The notes under the pieces are model-generated. The model saw nothing but the letters and a program-made list of their open reading frames with translations. It was not told the DNA's origin and did no database searches. Shown in pieces: positions 7,307 through 15,546 of a DNA stretch of 64,000 nucleotides. The position numbers and the translations under genes are program-made. Within the stretch, counting starts at the first letter, position 1, and every line of letters begins with the position of its first letter. Source of the DNA: UBA1494_A sp963973975 (lineage in GTDB: Bacteria > Bacteroidota > Bacteroidia > Flavobacteriales_E > Vicingaceae); the NCBI GenBank assembly GCA_963973975.1, contig CAXBCF010000002.1, positions 62,001 through 126,000 of the forward strand. The letters are read 5' to 3'.

Positions 7307-9040
7307 ATGAATAAAGTTGCATTGTTTTTATGCGTACTTGTGCTTTGGCAATTTGGTCTCAATGCTCAAAGATCAACACAGCTTGTTATTGAAGGAACGG
7401 TATCCGATTCTTTATCTGGGGAAGAGCTACCTTTTGCCACTGTATACAATCATTCATTAAATACTGCTTCAATAACCAATACAGAGGGTTACTTCAAACT
7501 GGAAATTGAGTCATGGTCTGATAGTGTAGTCATATCATATATTGGATACAAGAACAAAACAGTTTCTTTAATACAATCGAAAAAAAGCTACAACATTCAG
7601 TTAAAAGAAAACATATATCAGCTTAGTGCAGTTTCCATTCGAGCGAAAGACTACTCCTACCTCTATGACCTAATAATAGCTTGTAAAGAAAAACAGTCAG
7701 AAGGTATTCAACATGCTAAAGCGTATTATCAACTTAAAAGCTATATTGATAACCAACAAATAGAACTGGTAGAAAATTTTTACAATGCAAGTATTAAGGG
7801 GTATAACTTGTTGAACTTAAAACTAAAAACTGGAAGAATTGGTCTTCAAAAAATAAACCGTTCACTTTTTGCCTCATTAAATAGCTCAAAGGCCATTATG
7901 TTACATAAACTTTTTACTCCTTCAGACTTGTTTCCAAGTAGTCCTTTAGAGTATAATAAGAGGGGCATAAAGAAAAAGTTCTATCTCGAATTGTTTAAAG
8001 TTTATACCGATGAGAATTTGGACACTATTCACATTGTTTATTTATACCCTAAAAAAAACAAGCAAGACTATTTTTCTTGTAAACTATGGATAAATGCAAG
8101 TGATACTACATTTCTAAAAATAGAACTGGAAGGAAGTCATTTAAAAGATTTTCCACTCATGCCTATATACAATAGCCATCGTCTCTCTCAAAAGAACTTA
8201 AAAATTACCAAAACCTTTAAGACGGAAGGGGGAGAAACCTATTTTAAACATGTTGACTTTCATTATGACTTTTTATATCATAGGGAAAATGAGAAAGCTA
8301 TATGGGTTAGAACGGAAGCTGTATTATTTACTTATGGTCAAGATAGTTTATTTTATTTGCCATTGTATCAGCTCAACACTTCAAACTTGACAGATTATCA
8401 AAAACTTTCTATTTTTCCCCATAATACGTTCTTTTGGGAGTTTAATAATGAATTAAAACTAAACTATAAGATAGATAGTAACCATCTATTTATGAGTGAT
8501 ACAAACACTATAAGCAACCAAAGTTATCAATTTAAGCAAGCAATTAATTTAACGGAGTTTTTTAATTATCCCGCTTTCAAATGGAGCAAAACAAGATTTT
8601 CCGTTAAAAAATTACCACAAAATAAAGTTTATAAAGATTGGGAAGGAAATTATCAGCTTAAAGGGAAACTATTTCTTGATGTAAATAAATATGATGACTC
8701 TACAAATGTTTTAACTGCTTCTATCTTTGATGTCTACGAAAGTTTTTATCGATGGTATATTAATGAAAAAACGAATTGTTTCTTTAATATGTATTTTGAC
8801 TTGGTAGAAATAGAAAGAAGGAAACTAGAAAACTCAATATTCTCTTCTGATAAATCAATGAAAAGTATAGAAGAACTATACAAGAATAGTTTAAACCAAC
8901 TTGAAACAAACAAAAACCAATTCTTAGATGATACCGAACTGGGTCGAAATAAGGGAGGGATGTTGGACTGGAATAGCAAGATAAGAAATGAGTTGGATAT
9001 TGATAACCTTTCTATTTTTCGTGTTTATCAGGAGGAATAA
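7307..9040 (+). CDS. Carboxypeptidase-like regulatory domain protein, secreted
   Basis: This 577-aa protein has a signal peptide ending near LNAQRS. Residues about 27-105 form a CarboxypepD_reg-like beta-sandwich (GTVSDSLSGEELPFATVY, VVISYIGYKNKTV). The remaining 470 residues are unrecognised and mixed alpha/beta, with a charged helical segment near the end. In Bacteroidetes this N-terminal domain caps many outer-membrane and surface proteins, but no TonB-dependent barrel follows here. It lies between lipoprotein B and the broken secreted-protein copy and is not itself duplicated within the array. Confidence 0.75.
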   Translation: MNKVALFLCVLVLWQFGLNAQRSTQLVIEGTVSDSLSGEELPFATVYNHSLNTASITNTEGYFKLEIESWSDSVVISYIGYKNKTVSLIQSKKSYNIQLKENIYQLSAVSIRAKDYSYLYDLIIACKEKQSEGIQHAKAYYQLKSYIDNQQIELVENFYNASIKGYNLLNLKLKTGRIGLQKINRSLFASLNSSKAIMLHKLFTPSDLFPSSPLEYNKRGIKKKFYLELFKVYTDENLDTIHIVYLYPKKNKQDYFSCKLWINASDTTFLKIELEGSHLKDFPLMPIYNSHRLSQKNLKITKTFKTEGGETYFKHVDFHYDFLYHRENEKAIWVRTEAVLFTYGQDSLFYLPLYQLNTSNLTDYQKLSIFPHNTFFWEFNNELKLNYKIDSNHLFMSDTNTISNQSYQFKQAINLTEFFNYPAFKWSKTRFSVKKLPQNKVYKDWEGNYQLKGKLFLDVNKYDDSTNVLTASIFDVYESFYRWYINEKTNCFFNMYFDLVEIERRKLENSIFSSDKSMKSIEELYKNSLNQLETNKNQFLDDTELGRNKGGMLDWNSKIRNELDIDNLSIFRVYQEE

Positions 9041-9057
9041 GAATTCAGTTTAAATGA

Positions 9058-9793
9058 GTTGTAGATAAATATCACCTAATTTTATTTTCATTTATCATTC
9101 AGAGTTCTGCAATCACTTTGTTTGCTCAAAGACCTTTGCCAATTAAAAATATTCGTACAACCATAGACTCTATCCAAGTAGAAGTTAATCGATGGTATAG
9201 TCTTATTGAAGCTAAATATAAAAGCTTAGAATTAATTCAAAAGCAAGAGGCTTTTAGTCAAATGAGCTTTGAATACCTCACTTATTTTGAAAATGATACG
9301 GTGCATTTTATTTTGTTAGACAGTAAAAATAATGTACGCTCAACCTACTATGATAACAGAATTGAAAATAAACTTATTGGAGTTTATTCAAATTCACGTT
9401 CCATGACTGACCAAAAAGAGATCCTCTTGAATGCCAAACAAAATGCTATTGCTGAAGCTAACAAACAGAAATATGAAATGCGCGTTTCGAATGAAATTGA
9501 AATCGACTATATTTTCCACCAAAATAGGAATGGCTTTACCCTTTATGCCATAAGTGTTCCTAAAATTGACAGTATACTTCCCTTTGGTGGCGATTATTTG
9601 TTTTTATTTAATTTTAACATGAAGCTTCAATTATTCGAAAAGAATGGTAAATTCAATCTCATGAGCATTCACAAAAAGGACAATTAACCTTCGTATAGAA
9701 GAGTTGGAGTCATCTATTAATAAAAAATACAATGCGCCAAAGAATGAAATAGAAATTAGGCTATTCCCTGTAGAAAGAATGGATGAAGAGTGA
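9058..9793 (+). pseudogene. Secreted protein of unknown function, copy 2, degenerate
   Basis: This is a paralogue of 5429-6271. The signal peptide is still readable (LILFSFIIQSSAITLFAQ) but has no ATG in frame; the nearest start is TTG 9118 after the hydrophobic core. A 104-bp deletion relative to copy 1 creates a stop (TAA at 9685-9687), although the last 100 bp remain recognisable. The first 270 bp are clearly diverged from copy 1, while about 230 bp (9440-9680) are almost identical, so copy 2 is mosaic. Probably not functional. Confidence 0.75.
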
Positions 9794-9805
9794 AAGCTTC
9801 TAAAC

Positions 9806-9838
9806 TCAATTCGCCCTAATTGCTTCCACAGGGTCTAT
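9806..9838 (-). pseudogene. macB-type permease 3'-end remnant 3 (shortened)
   Basis: The minus strand encodes the permease's last residues (DPVEAIRAN) and stop. After GGGTCTA the match to the other copies degenerates, unlike remnants 1 and 2 which run to GGAGGGA. Confidence 0.75.
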
Positions 9839-10212
9839 CCAAAACTGCTTAAAAGTGGGGTAGCTAAAGAAATAAATCACGTTGCTTTTTATTAAAAATT
9901 AACTTTTTTTCTTTTCTATTTAATAAATTTAACTATATTGTGCTAAATTTTAGTAGAAATGCTTGAGCTAGCAAAACTAAATTCAATAAATCCATTAGAA
10001 ACAGACTATCCTGTTTTAACTCTCCACACTCGCTCTGTTTCTCATTCTGATTACACACACACACACACTCTCTCTCTCTCTCTCTCTCTCTACTCCAATA
10101 AGAAAAAACAACATAAACGTTATTTATTTATAGGTAAATGCACTTTTTACTGAGGTTTTGTAAGAAACAGGTTAAACAAAATAATACATTACAAAGCTTT
10201 AAATAAAATACA
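9839..10212 (+). repeat. Duplicated leader region, copy 3 (upstream of lipoprotein C)
   Basis: Homologous to 4600-4928 and 6339-6664 but with a diverged first 50 bp and an expanded microsatellite. The short conserved frame starts at ATG 9959 and runs for 64 codons, with the dinucleotide runs translated as THTHTLSLSLSL. The region just before the lipoprotein is the most conserved part. Confidence 0.75.
10053..10091. repeat. Compound AC/TC microsatellite, leader copy 3
   Basis: Eight AC units (10053-10068) followed by about eleven TC units (10069-10091). The homologous tracts in copies 1 and 2 lack the AC run and are 17 and 11 bases long. Confidence 0.92.
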
Positions 10213-10617
10213 ATGAAAATTTTAAAAATAATGAGTGCTGTTGCACTAAGTATGCTTCTTTTTACAGGTTGTGAGAAAGAGGAGGAAGTTAATATGGATA
10301 ATAGTAAGGGTTCAACTAACACCACTAATCCTAAATCAAATAGTATTCAAGCAAAGTCAAGTCATCCTTTGTATAATGTAATTAACTCGATGAATCAACA
10401 AGAATCAATTTTAGTTGAAGGTCCTGAAGATGATTTTACATATCAAAATGTTCCATTTCCTAATCCAGGAGGTGAACCAAGTGGAAGCTATGTTTATCCA
10501 TATCCTGATGGTGTTATGGATGCTTTTTTAGAAGCAATTGATTTATTAAGAGCAGGCTGTGATGTTCAAATAGATATTGGTTATGGATTAATTGCAGTTA
10601 ATGCTGTAAGTTGTTAA
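10213..10617 (+). CDS. Lipoprotein C of the leader family
   Basis: This 134-aa product begins MKILKIMSAVALSMLLFTGC with the lipobox Cys at residue 20, then EKEEEV. The mature part shares no visible similarity with lipoproteins A or B apart from low-complexity Asn/Ser spacers. It has a Pro/Tyr-rich centre (YQNVPFPNPGGEP) and ends ...VNAVSC, again with Cys as the last residue. A 17-bp-stem hairpin follows. The function is unknown; the shared signal with swapped bodies is the main clue. Confidence 0.7.
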   Translation: MKILKIMSAVALSMLLFTGCEKEEEVNMDNSKGSTNTTNPKSNSIQAKSSHPLYNVINSMNQQESILVEGPEDDFTYQNVPFPNPGGEPSGSYVYPYPDGVMDAFLEAIDLLRAGCDVQIDIGYGLIAVNAVSC

Positions 10618-10630
10618 TTATTAAAATCAA

Positions 10631-10669
10631 TTTAATTGTAGGGAATTAATTTAATTCCCTACAATTAAA
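10631..10669. terminator. Long perfect hairpin after lipoprotein C
   Basis: Seventeen-base arms, TTTAATTGTAGGGAATT (10631-10647) and its complement (10653-10669), enclose a 5-base loop. It lies 13 bp after the lipoprotein stop and 13 bp before the next start. No strong T run follows on the plus strand, so it may act as a processing or partial termination hairpin. Confidence 0.65.
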
Positions 10670-10681
10670 AAATTTAAAACA

Positions 10682-11071
10682 ATGATGAAAATAGCTTTTT
10701 TAATAATTTATATATTATTGTACACTAATTCTTTCGCACAATTAAAATCATATAATGAAAGTGAATCAGTAGTGAAGATGTCTTTTGATATGGCAGATTC
10801 TCAATCTGAGGATTTTACAATATTGATTGGAGCAAAACCTGAATATGAATTGCAGGTTAATTTATTACCAAAATCAAATAATATCCCTGAGAAATTAAAT
10901 CAACTTTTCAAAGAAGTTGCTTGTGAAGCTTGCTCACTTTATAGAAAAGTAGAAATGATAGATGAAGACCCAATAGATTTTATTTTTGAGAATATCGAAG
11001 AGCAAAAAGTATATGAAGTAACCAAAAATGATAAGGTTTATTTTGTTAGTGAGTATGGTCCAAAGAATTGA
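10682..11071 (+). CDS. Small secreted protein of unknown function
   Basis: This 129-aa protein has a signal peptide (cleavage near NSFAQLK) and a CEACS motif about residues 80-84 that could form a disulfide or bind metal. No family recognised. It lies behind lipoprotein C across a hairpin. A second reading frame with coding character continues past the stop (11053-11229), so the protein may be a truncated form of a longer ancestor. The ATG at 10685 is an equally good start. Confidence 0.6.
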   Translation: MMKIAFLIIYILLYTNSFAQLKSYNESESVVKMSFDMADSQSEDFTILIGAKPEYELQVNLLPKSNNIPEKLNQLFKEVACEACSLYRKVEMIDEDPIDFIFENIEEQKVYEVTKNDKVYFVSEYGPKN

Positions 11072-11229
11072 AGGTAAAATTGTACAACGTAAATTTGAAT
11101 TTACGTTTAGATAGTATAAATCAATTCACATATAATACTTTTACTGAAGCTGTCTATGTGATAATAAAGCACAAAGAAGAAGGTTACTTTAGATTTAGTT
11201 TATTGAAAAAACTATTTGTATTATGTTGA
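11053..11229 (+). pseudogene. Possible out-of-frame coding remnant
   Basis: In the frame one base earlier than the preceding gene, codons are open from 11053 to a TGA at 11227. They read like a real protein tail (LRLDSINQFTYNTF, KHKEEGYFRFSLLKKL). It could be the lost C-terminus of the 129-aa protein or a separate fragment. A 10-bp inverted repeat (AACGTAAATT, 11086-11107) lies within it. Confidence 0.35.
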
Positions 11230-11537
11230 AAAATATATTGATCACTCTAATCAGCTTGACTTATTGGGTGAAATTTACACTTTGGCAATACATTTTCTGG
11301 AATTATCCCGACTACACTCATCTAGAAGAGCAAGAACTTTTTATTGAAAAATTGAACTTCCCATTTCTAGAAAATGCAGCAGATTTGTATTTAATGGGAT
11401 TAATACAATTGCCAATTCTAGTATTAAATATTTATTTGATACACAGCATACAAAATAGAATTAAGCCTATGGTTTCTATTATTTTATTGGCTCAGGGGTA
11501 TTTTTCAGCACTACTAAGTCTATGGCAATTGCTTTAA
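11223..11537 (+). CDS. 104-aa membrane protein, copy 2 (paralogue of 4221-4535)
   Basis: This protein has the same three-segment layout as copy 1, starting MLKNILITLISLTYW. It ends 8 bp from the stop codon of the convergent permease gene. This junction is the likely source of the membrane-gene plus macB-tail combination seen at 4221-4599. The second half is identical in DNA to copy 1. Function unknown. Confidence 0.65.
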   Translation: MLKNILITLISLTYWVKFTLWQYIFWNYPDYTHLEEQELFIEKLNFPFLENAADLYLMGLIQLPILVLNIYLIHSIQNRIKPMVSIILLAQGYFSALLSLWQLL

Positions 11538-11545
11538 AACATACA

Positions 11546-12790
11546 TCAATTCGCCCTAATTGCTTCTACAGGATCTAATCTACTTGCTTGAAAGGAGGGA
11601 ATGATGCCTGAAATGATTCCAATGGCTGCTGATATTCCCAAGCCGAGTGCAATGTTGTTCCAGCCCAAAACTACTTTAAAGTCCAAACCATAAGTCACCA
11701 GTAAAGTGCCAAGGAAGATAAAAAACAAGCCAATTGCTCCGCCAATTAAGCAAAGAAACACCGATTCAAATAAAAACTGAAGCAGCACAAAGTAGTTTTT
11801 TGCTCCCAAAGATTTTTGGATGCCGATTAATCCGGTGCGTTCTTTTACCGAGACAAACATGATGTTGGCAATGCTAAAACCACCCACTATAATGGAGAAA
11901 ATACCAATGGTAAAACCAGCAATGTTGATGACAGCAAACATGCTTTCCAAACCTTTTGAGATCATACTCAACTGGTTTAAAGCAAAGTCGTCTTGAGCTT
12001 TGGGTTTTAATTTTCTCAAGGAGCGCATAATGCCCGTTAATTCATCGATCAAAGCTTCATTAGAAACACCCTCTTTGGCTTTCACCATCATGGTTGCACC
12101 CGAATTTCTTCCCGAAACTTGTACAAAATTTCTAGCAAATTGCAAGGGCAGAAAAATGATTTTATCAGATGAAGGGCCGCCCATTTGCTCGCCTTCTTTT
12201 TTGATTACACCAATGATTTCTACTTTTCTACCTTTAATTTTAATTTGCTTGCCAATGGGGTTTTCAGCATTAAAAAGCTTTTCGGCAATATCTGATCCAA
12301 TAACTGCAACTGCGCGCCCATTTCGCCCTTCTAGTTCAGAAAAATAGCGTCCATTTACAATGTCTAAATTCCAAATTTGAATATAGTCTTGAGAAACTCC
12401 ACTAAAACTAACATTTTCAATCGCATTGCTTTGGTATTTTAAGTTGGCAGAGCCACTGACTTCAATTGCTACTGCCGAAGCGTTTTGAGTCAATTTTTGC
12501 AACATTCTAAATTCTTTCAAACTTGGATCAGGTCTGCGGATGTAATCCCACCAAGGATTATCTGAACTAAAACTCCAAGGCATTTTTTGAATGTAAATTA
12601 CATCATCGCCTAAACTTTGAATGCTTTCTTTGATGTTTCGCTCTAACGAATCTACTAGCGTAAATACCGAAACCATTGCAAAAATGCCAATAGTAATTCC
12701 CAACAATGATAGAAATGTTCGCAGTTTATTGACTACCATTGAATCAATGGCAAAAAGAAAGCTTTCGCGAACTAAGCGTAGAAAAATCAT
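11546..12790 (-). CDS. MacB/FtsX-type ABC transporter permease
   Basis: This 414-aa inner-membrane permease has one N-terminal membrane segment (about residues 25-45, LSLLGITIGIFAMVSVFTLV), a large periplasmic MacB core, and three C-terminal segments. It ends QASRLDPVEAIRAN, the family's usual tail. Such permeases work as mechanotransmission machines with an ATPase partner, exporting lipoproteins or substrates without classical transport. No ATPase gene is adjacent. ATG 12790 (MIFLRLVRESFLFA) fits the family; a TTG at 12808 would add six residues. Its 3' end is the sequence repeated three times in the array downstream. Confidence 0.88.
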   Translation of the reverse strand: MIFLRLVRESFLFAIDSMVVNKLRTFLSLLGITIGIFAMVSVFTLVDSLERNIKESIQSLGDDVIYIQKMPWSFSSDNPWWDYIRRPDPSLKEFRMLQKLTQNASAVAIEVSGSANLKYQSNAIENVSFSGVSQDYIQIWNLDIVNGRYFSELEGRNGRAVAVIGSDIAEKLFNAENPIGKQIKIKGRKVEIIGVIKKEGEQMGGPSSDKIIFLPLQFARNFVQVSGRNSGATMMVKAKEGVSNEALIDELTGIMRSLRKLKPKAQDDFALNQLSMISKGLESMFAVINIAGFTIGIFSIIVGGFSIANIMFVSVKERTGLIGIQKSLGAKNYFVLLQFLFESVFLCLIGGAIGLFFIFLGTLLVTYGLDFKVVLGWNNIALGLGISAAIGIISGIIPSFQASRLDPVEAIRAN

Positions 12791-12962
12791 TTTAAAGGGT
12801 TTTACCAAGGTTAAAATTAAACTTCTTTTTCAGTTTCATGTAACCGCTTATCATATTTCGATTCAATCAATTTTAGTGAATATTTTCTTTATATTTCACC
12901 CTATTTTTGAGCTAGTTTTCTTGCTATTATTTGTAACATTGTAACCTTATACCAAGTCGTAA

Positions 12963-14498
12963 ATGGAGTCGGAAAGAAGAATTAAAAACGCTTTAATATC
13001 AGTATTTTATAAAGAAGGGTTGGCTGAAATAGCTCAAGAATTAAAACAATTGGGAGTTACAATTTACTCTACTGGTGGTACCCAAACTTTTTTAGAGAGT
13101 TTAAATGTGCCAGTAAAACCTGTTGAAAACCTTACTTCTTATCCTTCAATTTTAGGAGGCAGAGTAAAAACATTGCATCCAAAAGTTTTTGGAGGAATTT
13201 TAGCTCGCAGGGAAATGGAATCAGATCTCAATCAATTGTCTGAATTTGAAATTCCAGAATTTGATTTAGTTATTGTAGATTTATACCCATTCGAAGAAAC
13301 ACTTGCTGCAGGTGGAACAGAAGAGGAAGTTATTGAGAAAATCGACATTGGTGGAATTTCTCTTATTCGAGCAGCAGCAAAGAATTTTAAAGACGTAATT
13401 ACGGTTTCTTCGAGAGAACAATACCCCAATTTACTTGATTTGCTGAAAACACAAAAAGGGACATCAACAAAAATAGATCGCAAAGCATTTGCAACTAAAG
13501 CTTTTGATATTTCATCGCATTACGACAGTAAAATATTCCACTATTTCAATTCCGATGTTCAGGAAGTAGATTCTCTAAAAATTAGTGAACGCCAATCTCA
13601 AGCATTGCGCTACGGTGAAAATCCGCATCAAAAAGGATTTTTCTATGGTGATTTAGAGCAAATGTTCCAAAAATTACACGGCAAAGAATTGTCGTACAAT
13701 AATTTGTTAGATGTTGATGCAGCGGTGAATTTGATTTCAGAATTTAAAGATGCGCAAGCCACTTTTGCCATTTTAAAACACAACAATGCTTGTGGCATAG
13801 CTACTCGACCAACAATGCACGAAGCCTATGAGGCTGCTTTAGCCGGTGACCCAGTTTCAGCTTTTGGAGGTATTTTAATTTGCAATCAAACCTTGGATTT
13901 AAGTACGGCTGAAAAAGTGAACGAACTTTTTTGTGAAGTTGTCATTGCTACCGATTTTGAAGCTGCCGCATTAGAGGTATTGAAACAAAAGAAAAACCGC
14001 ATCGTATTAAAACAGCTGAATGTGGAATTGGGAGAGCAAACAGTTCGAACTGCCTTGAATGGTTTTTTAGTTCAAGACAAAGATTTGAAAACGGAAACTA
14101 AAGCAGATTTTAAAACTGCAACGAATTTAGCGCCAAGTGAGCAAGAGAAAGAAGATTTAGTTTTTGCAGCTAAACTGGTAAAAAATACCAAATCAAATGC
14201 AATTGTTTTGGCTAAAAACGGACAATTGCTCGCTTCAGGAACTGGTCAAACATCTCGAGTAGATGCGCTACAACAGGCCATTGCCAAAGCAAATCACTTT
14301 GGGTTTGACTTAAATGGTGCAGTAATGGCTTCGGACGCATTTTTCCCATTTCCAGATTGCGTTGAGATTGCCAAACAAGCAGGAATAAACGCAGTGGTTC
14401 AGCCAGGTGGATCCATTAAGGATCAACTTTCAATTGATTATTGCAATGCGAATCAAATGAAAATGGTATTTACAGGCATTCGTCACTTTAAACATTAA
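12963..14498 (+). CDS. purH: Bifunctional AICAR formyltransferase / IMP cyclohydrolase
   Basis: This 511-aa enzyme catalyses the last two steps of IMP synthesis: formylation of AICAR by 10-formyl-tetrahydrofolate, then ring closure. The N-terminal MGS-fold cyclohydrolase carries YSTGGT and GGRVKTLHP. The formyltransferase domain carries LRYGENPHQ and the catalytic Lys-His in LKHNNACG. The chain ends GIRHFKH as usual. It is followed after 4 bp by mreB and probably shares its transcript. A TATTTTTG box at 12902-12909 is a possible -7 element. Confidence 0.97.
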   Translation: MESERRIKNALISVFYKEGLAEIAQELKQLGVTIYSTGGTQTFLESLNVPVKPVENLTSYPSILGGRVKTLHPKVFGGILARREMESDLNQLSEFEIPEFDLVIVDLYPFEETLAAGGTEEEVIEKIDIGGISLIRAAAKNFKDVITVSSREQYPNLLDLLKTQKGTSTKIDRKAFATKAFDISSHYDSKIFHYFNSDVQEVDSLKISERQSQALRYGENPHQKGFFYGDLEQMFQKLHGKELSYNNLLDVDAAVNLISEFKDAQATFAILKHNNACGIATRPTMHEAYEAALAGDPVSAFGGILICNQTLDLSTAEKVNELFCEVVIATDFEAAALEVLKQKKNRIVLKQLNVELGEQTVRTALNGFLVQDKDLKTETKADFKTATNLAPSEQEKEDLVFAAKLVKNTKSNAIVLAKNGQLLASGTGQTSRVDALQQAIAKANHFGFDLNGAVMASDAFFPFPDCVEIAKQAGINAVVQPGGSIKDQLSIDYCNANQMKMVFTGIRHFKH

Positions 14499-14502
14499 TA
14501 AA

Positions 14503-15528
14503 ATGGGCTTATTTGATTTTTTTACTCAAGAAATTGCCATCGACTTAGGAACGGCTAACACTTTGATCATTCATAACGACAAAGTTGTAGTTGACGAGCC
14601 ATCGATTGTAGCCATTGATCGCACTACTGGAAAAGTAATTGCTGTTGGTAAAAAAGCCATGCAAATGCACGGAAAAACGCATGAAAACATTAAAACTGTT
14701 CGCCCATTAAAAGATGGAGTTATTGCTGATTTTCAAGCTGCTGAATACATGATTCGCGGAATGATTAAAATGATCAATAACAACAAAAAGCGTTATTTCA
14801 ATCCTCAATTGAGAATGGTAATTTGTATTCCTTCTGGAATTACTGAAGTAGAAAAAAGAGCCGTAAAGGATTCTGCAGAACATGCAGGAGGGAAAGAAGT
14901 TTACTTGATTCACGAACCAATGGCTGCTGCTATAGGAATTGGAATTGACGTATTAGAACCAATGGGAAATATGATTATTGACATTGGAGGAGGTACTTCA
15001 GAAATTGCTGTTATCGCTTTGGGTGGAATTGTTGCCGATAAGTCTATTCGTGTGGCAGGAGATGATTTTACCAACGACATTGTCGATTATATGAGAAGAC
15101 AACACAATTTGTTGATTGGAGAGCGCTCAGCTGAGAGAATTAAAATTGAGGTAGGTTCTGCTTTGCCAGAACTCGATAACCCACCAGATGATTATGCAAT
15201 TCAAGGAAGGGATTTAATGACAGGAACTCCTAAAGAAATTAAAGTTTCTTACACCGAAATTGCACATGCGTTGGATAAGTCGATTACCAAGATTGAGGCA
15301 GCTATTTTGAATGCATTAGAGATGACTCCACCTGAATTATCGGCAGACATTTACAGAACAGGATTGTATTTAGCTGGAGGAGGTTCCTTGTTGAGAGGCT
15401 TGGATAAACGTATTTCTCACAAAACTAAATTGCCAGTTCATGTTGCTGAAGATCCATTGAGAGCTGTGGCTAGAGGAACCGGAATTGCATTGAAGAACGC
15501 ATCAAAATTTCCATTTTTAATAAAATAA
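14503..15528 (+). CDS. mreB: Rod shape-determining protein MreB
   Basis: This 341-aa actin-like ATPase forms membrane-bound filaments that guide lateral wall synthesis. The nucleotide-binding motifs are in place: IDLGTANTLI near residue 13, IDIGGGTSEIAV near 160 and LAGGGSLLRGL near 290. It is first of a tight cell-shape operon, mreB-mreC-mreD-mrdA-rodA, all on the plus strand with gaps or overlaps under 20 bp. Length is normal for the family. Confidence 0.97.
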   Translation: MGLFDFFTQEIAIDLGTANTLIIHNDKVVVDEPSIVAIDRTTGKVIAVGKKAMQMHGKTHENIKTVRPLKDGVIADFQAAEYMIRGMIKMINNNKKRYFNPQLRMVICIPSGITEVEKRAVKDSAEHAGGKEVYLIHEPMAAAIGIGIDVLEPMGNMIIDIGGGTSEIAVIALGGIVADKSIRVAGDDFTNDIVDYMRRQHNLLIGERSAERIKIEVGSALPELDNPPDDYAIQGRDLMTGTPKEIKVSYTEIAHALDKSITKIEAAILNALEMTPPELSADIYRTGLYLAGGGSLLRGLDKRISHKTKLPVHVAEDPLRAVARGTGIALKNASKFPFLIK

Positions 15529-15546
15529 GCTTAGCAATATGCCTGC

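Noticed and set aside
7307..9040. TonB-dependent (SusC-like) receptor
   Set aside because: Only the N-terminal regulatory-type domain is present; no plug or barrel motifs and the protein is too short.
4545..9838. Integron attC sites
   Set aside because: The repeated macB tails sit between gene cassettes, but they lack inverted-repeat structure and there is no integrase gene in the window.
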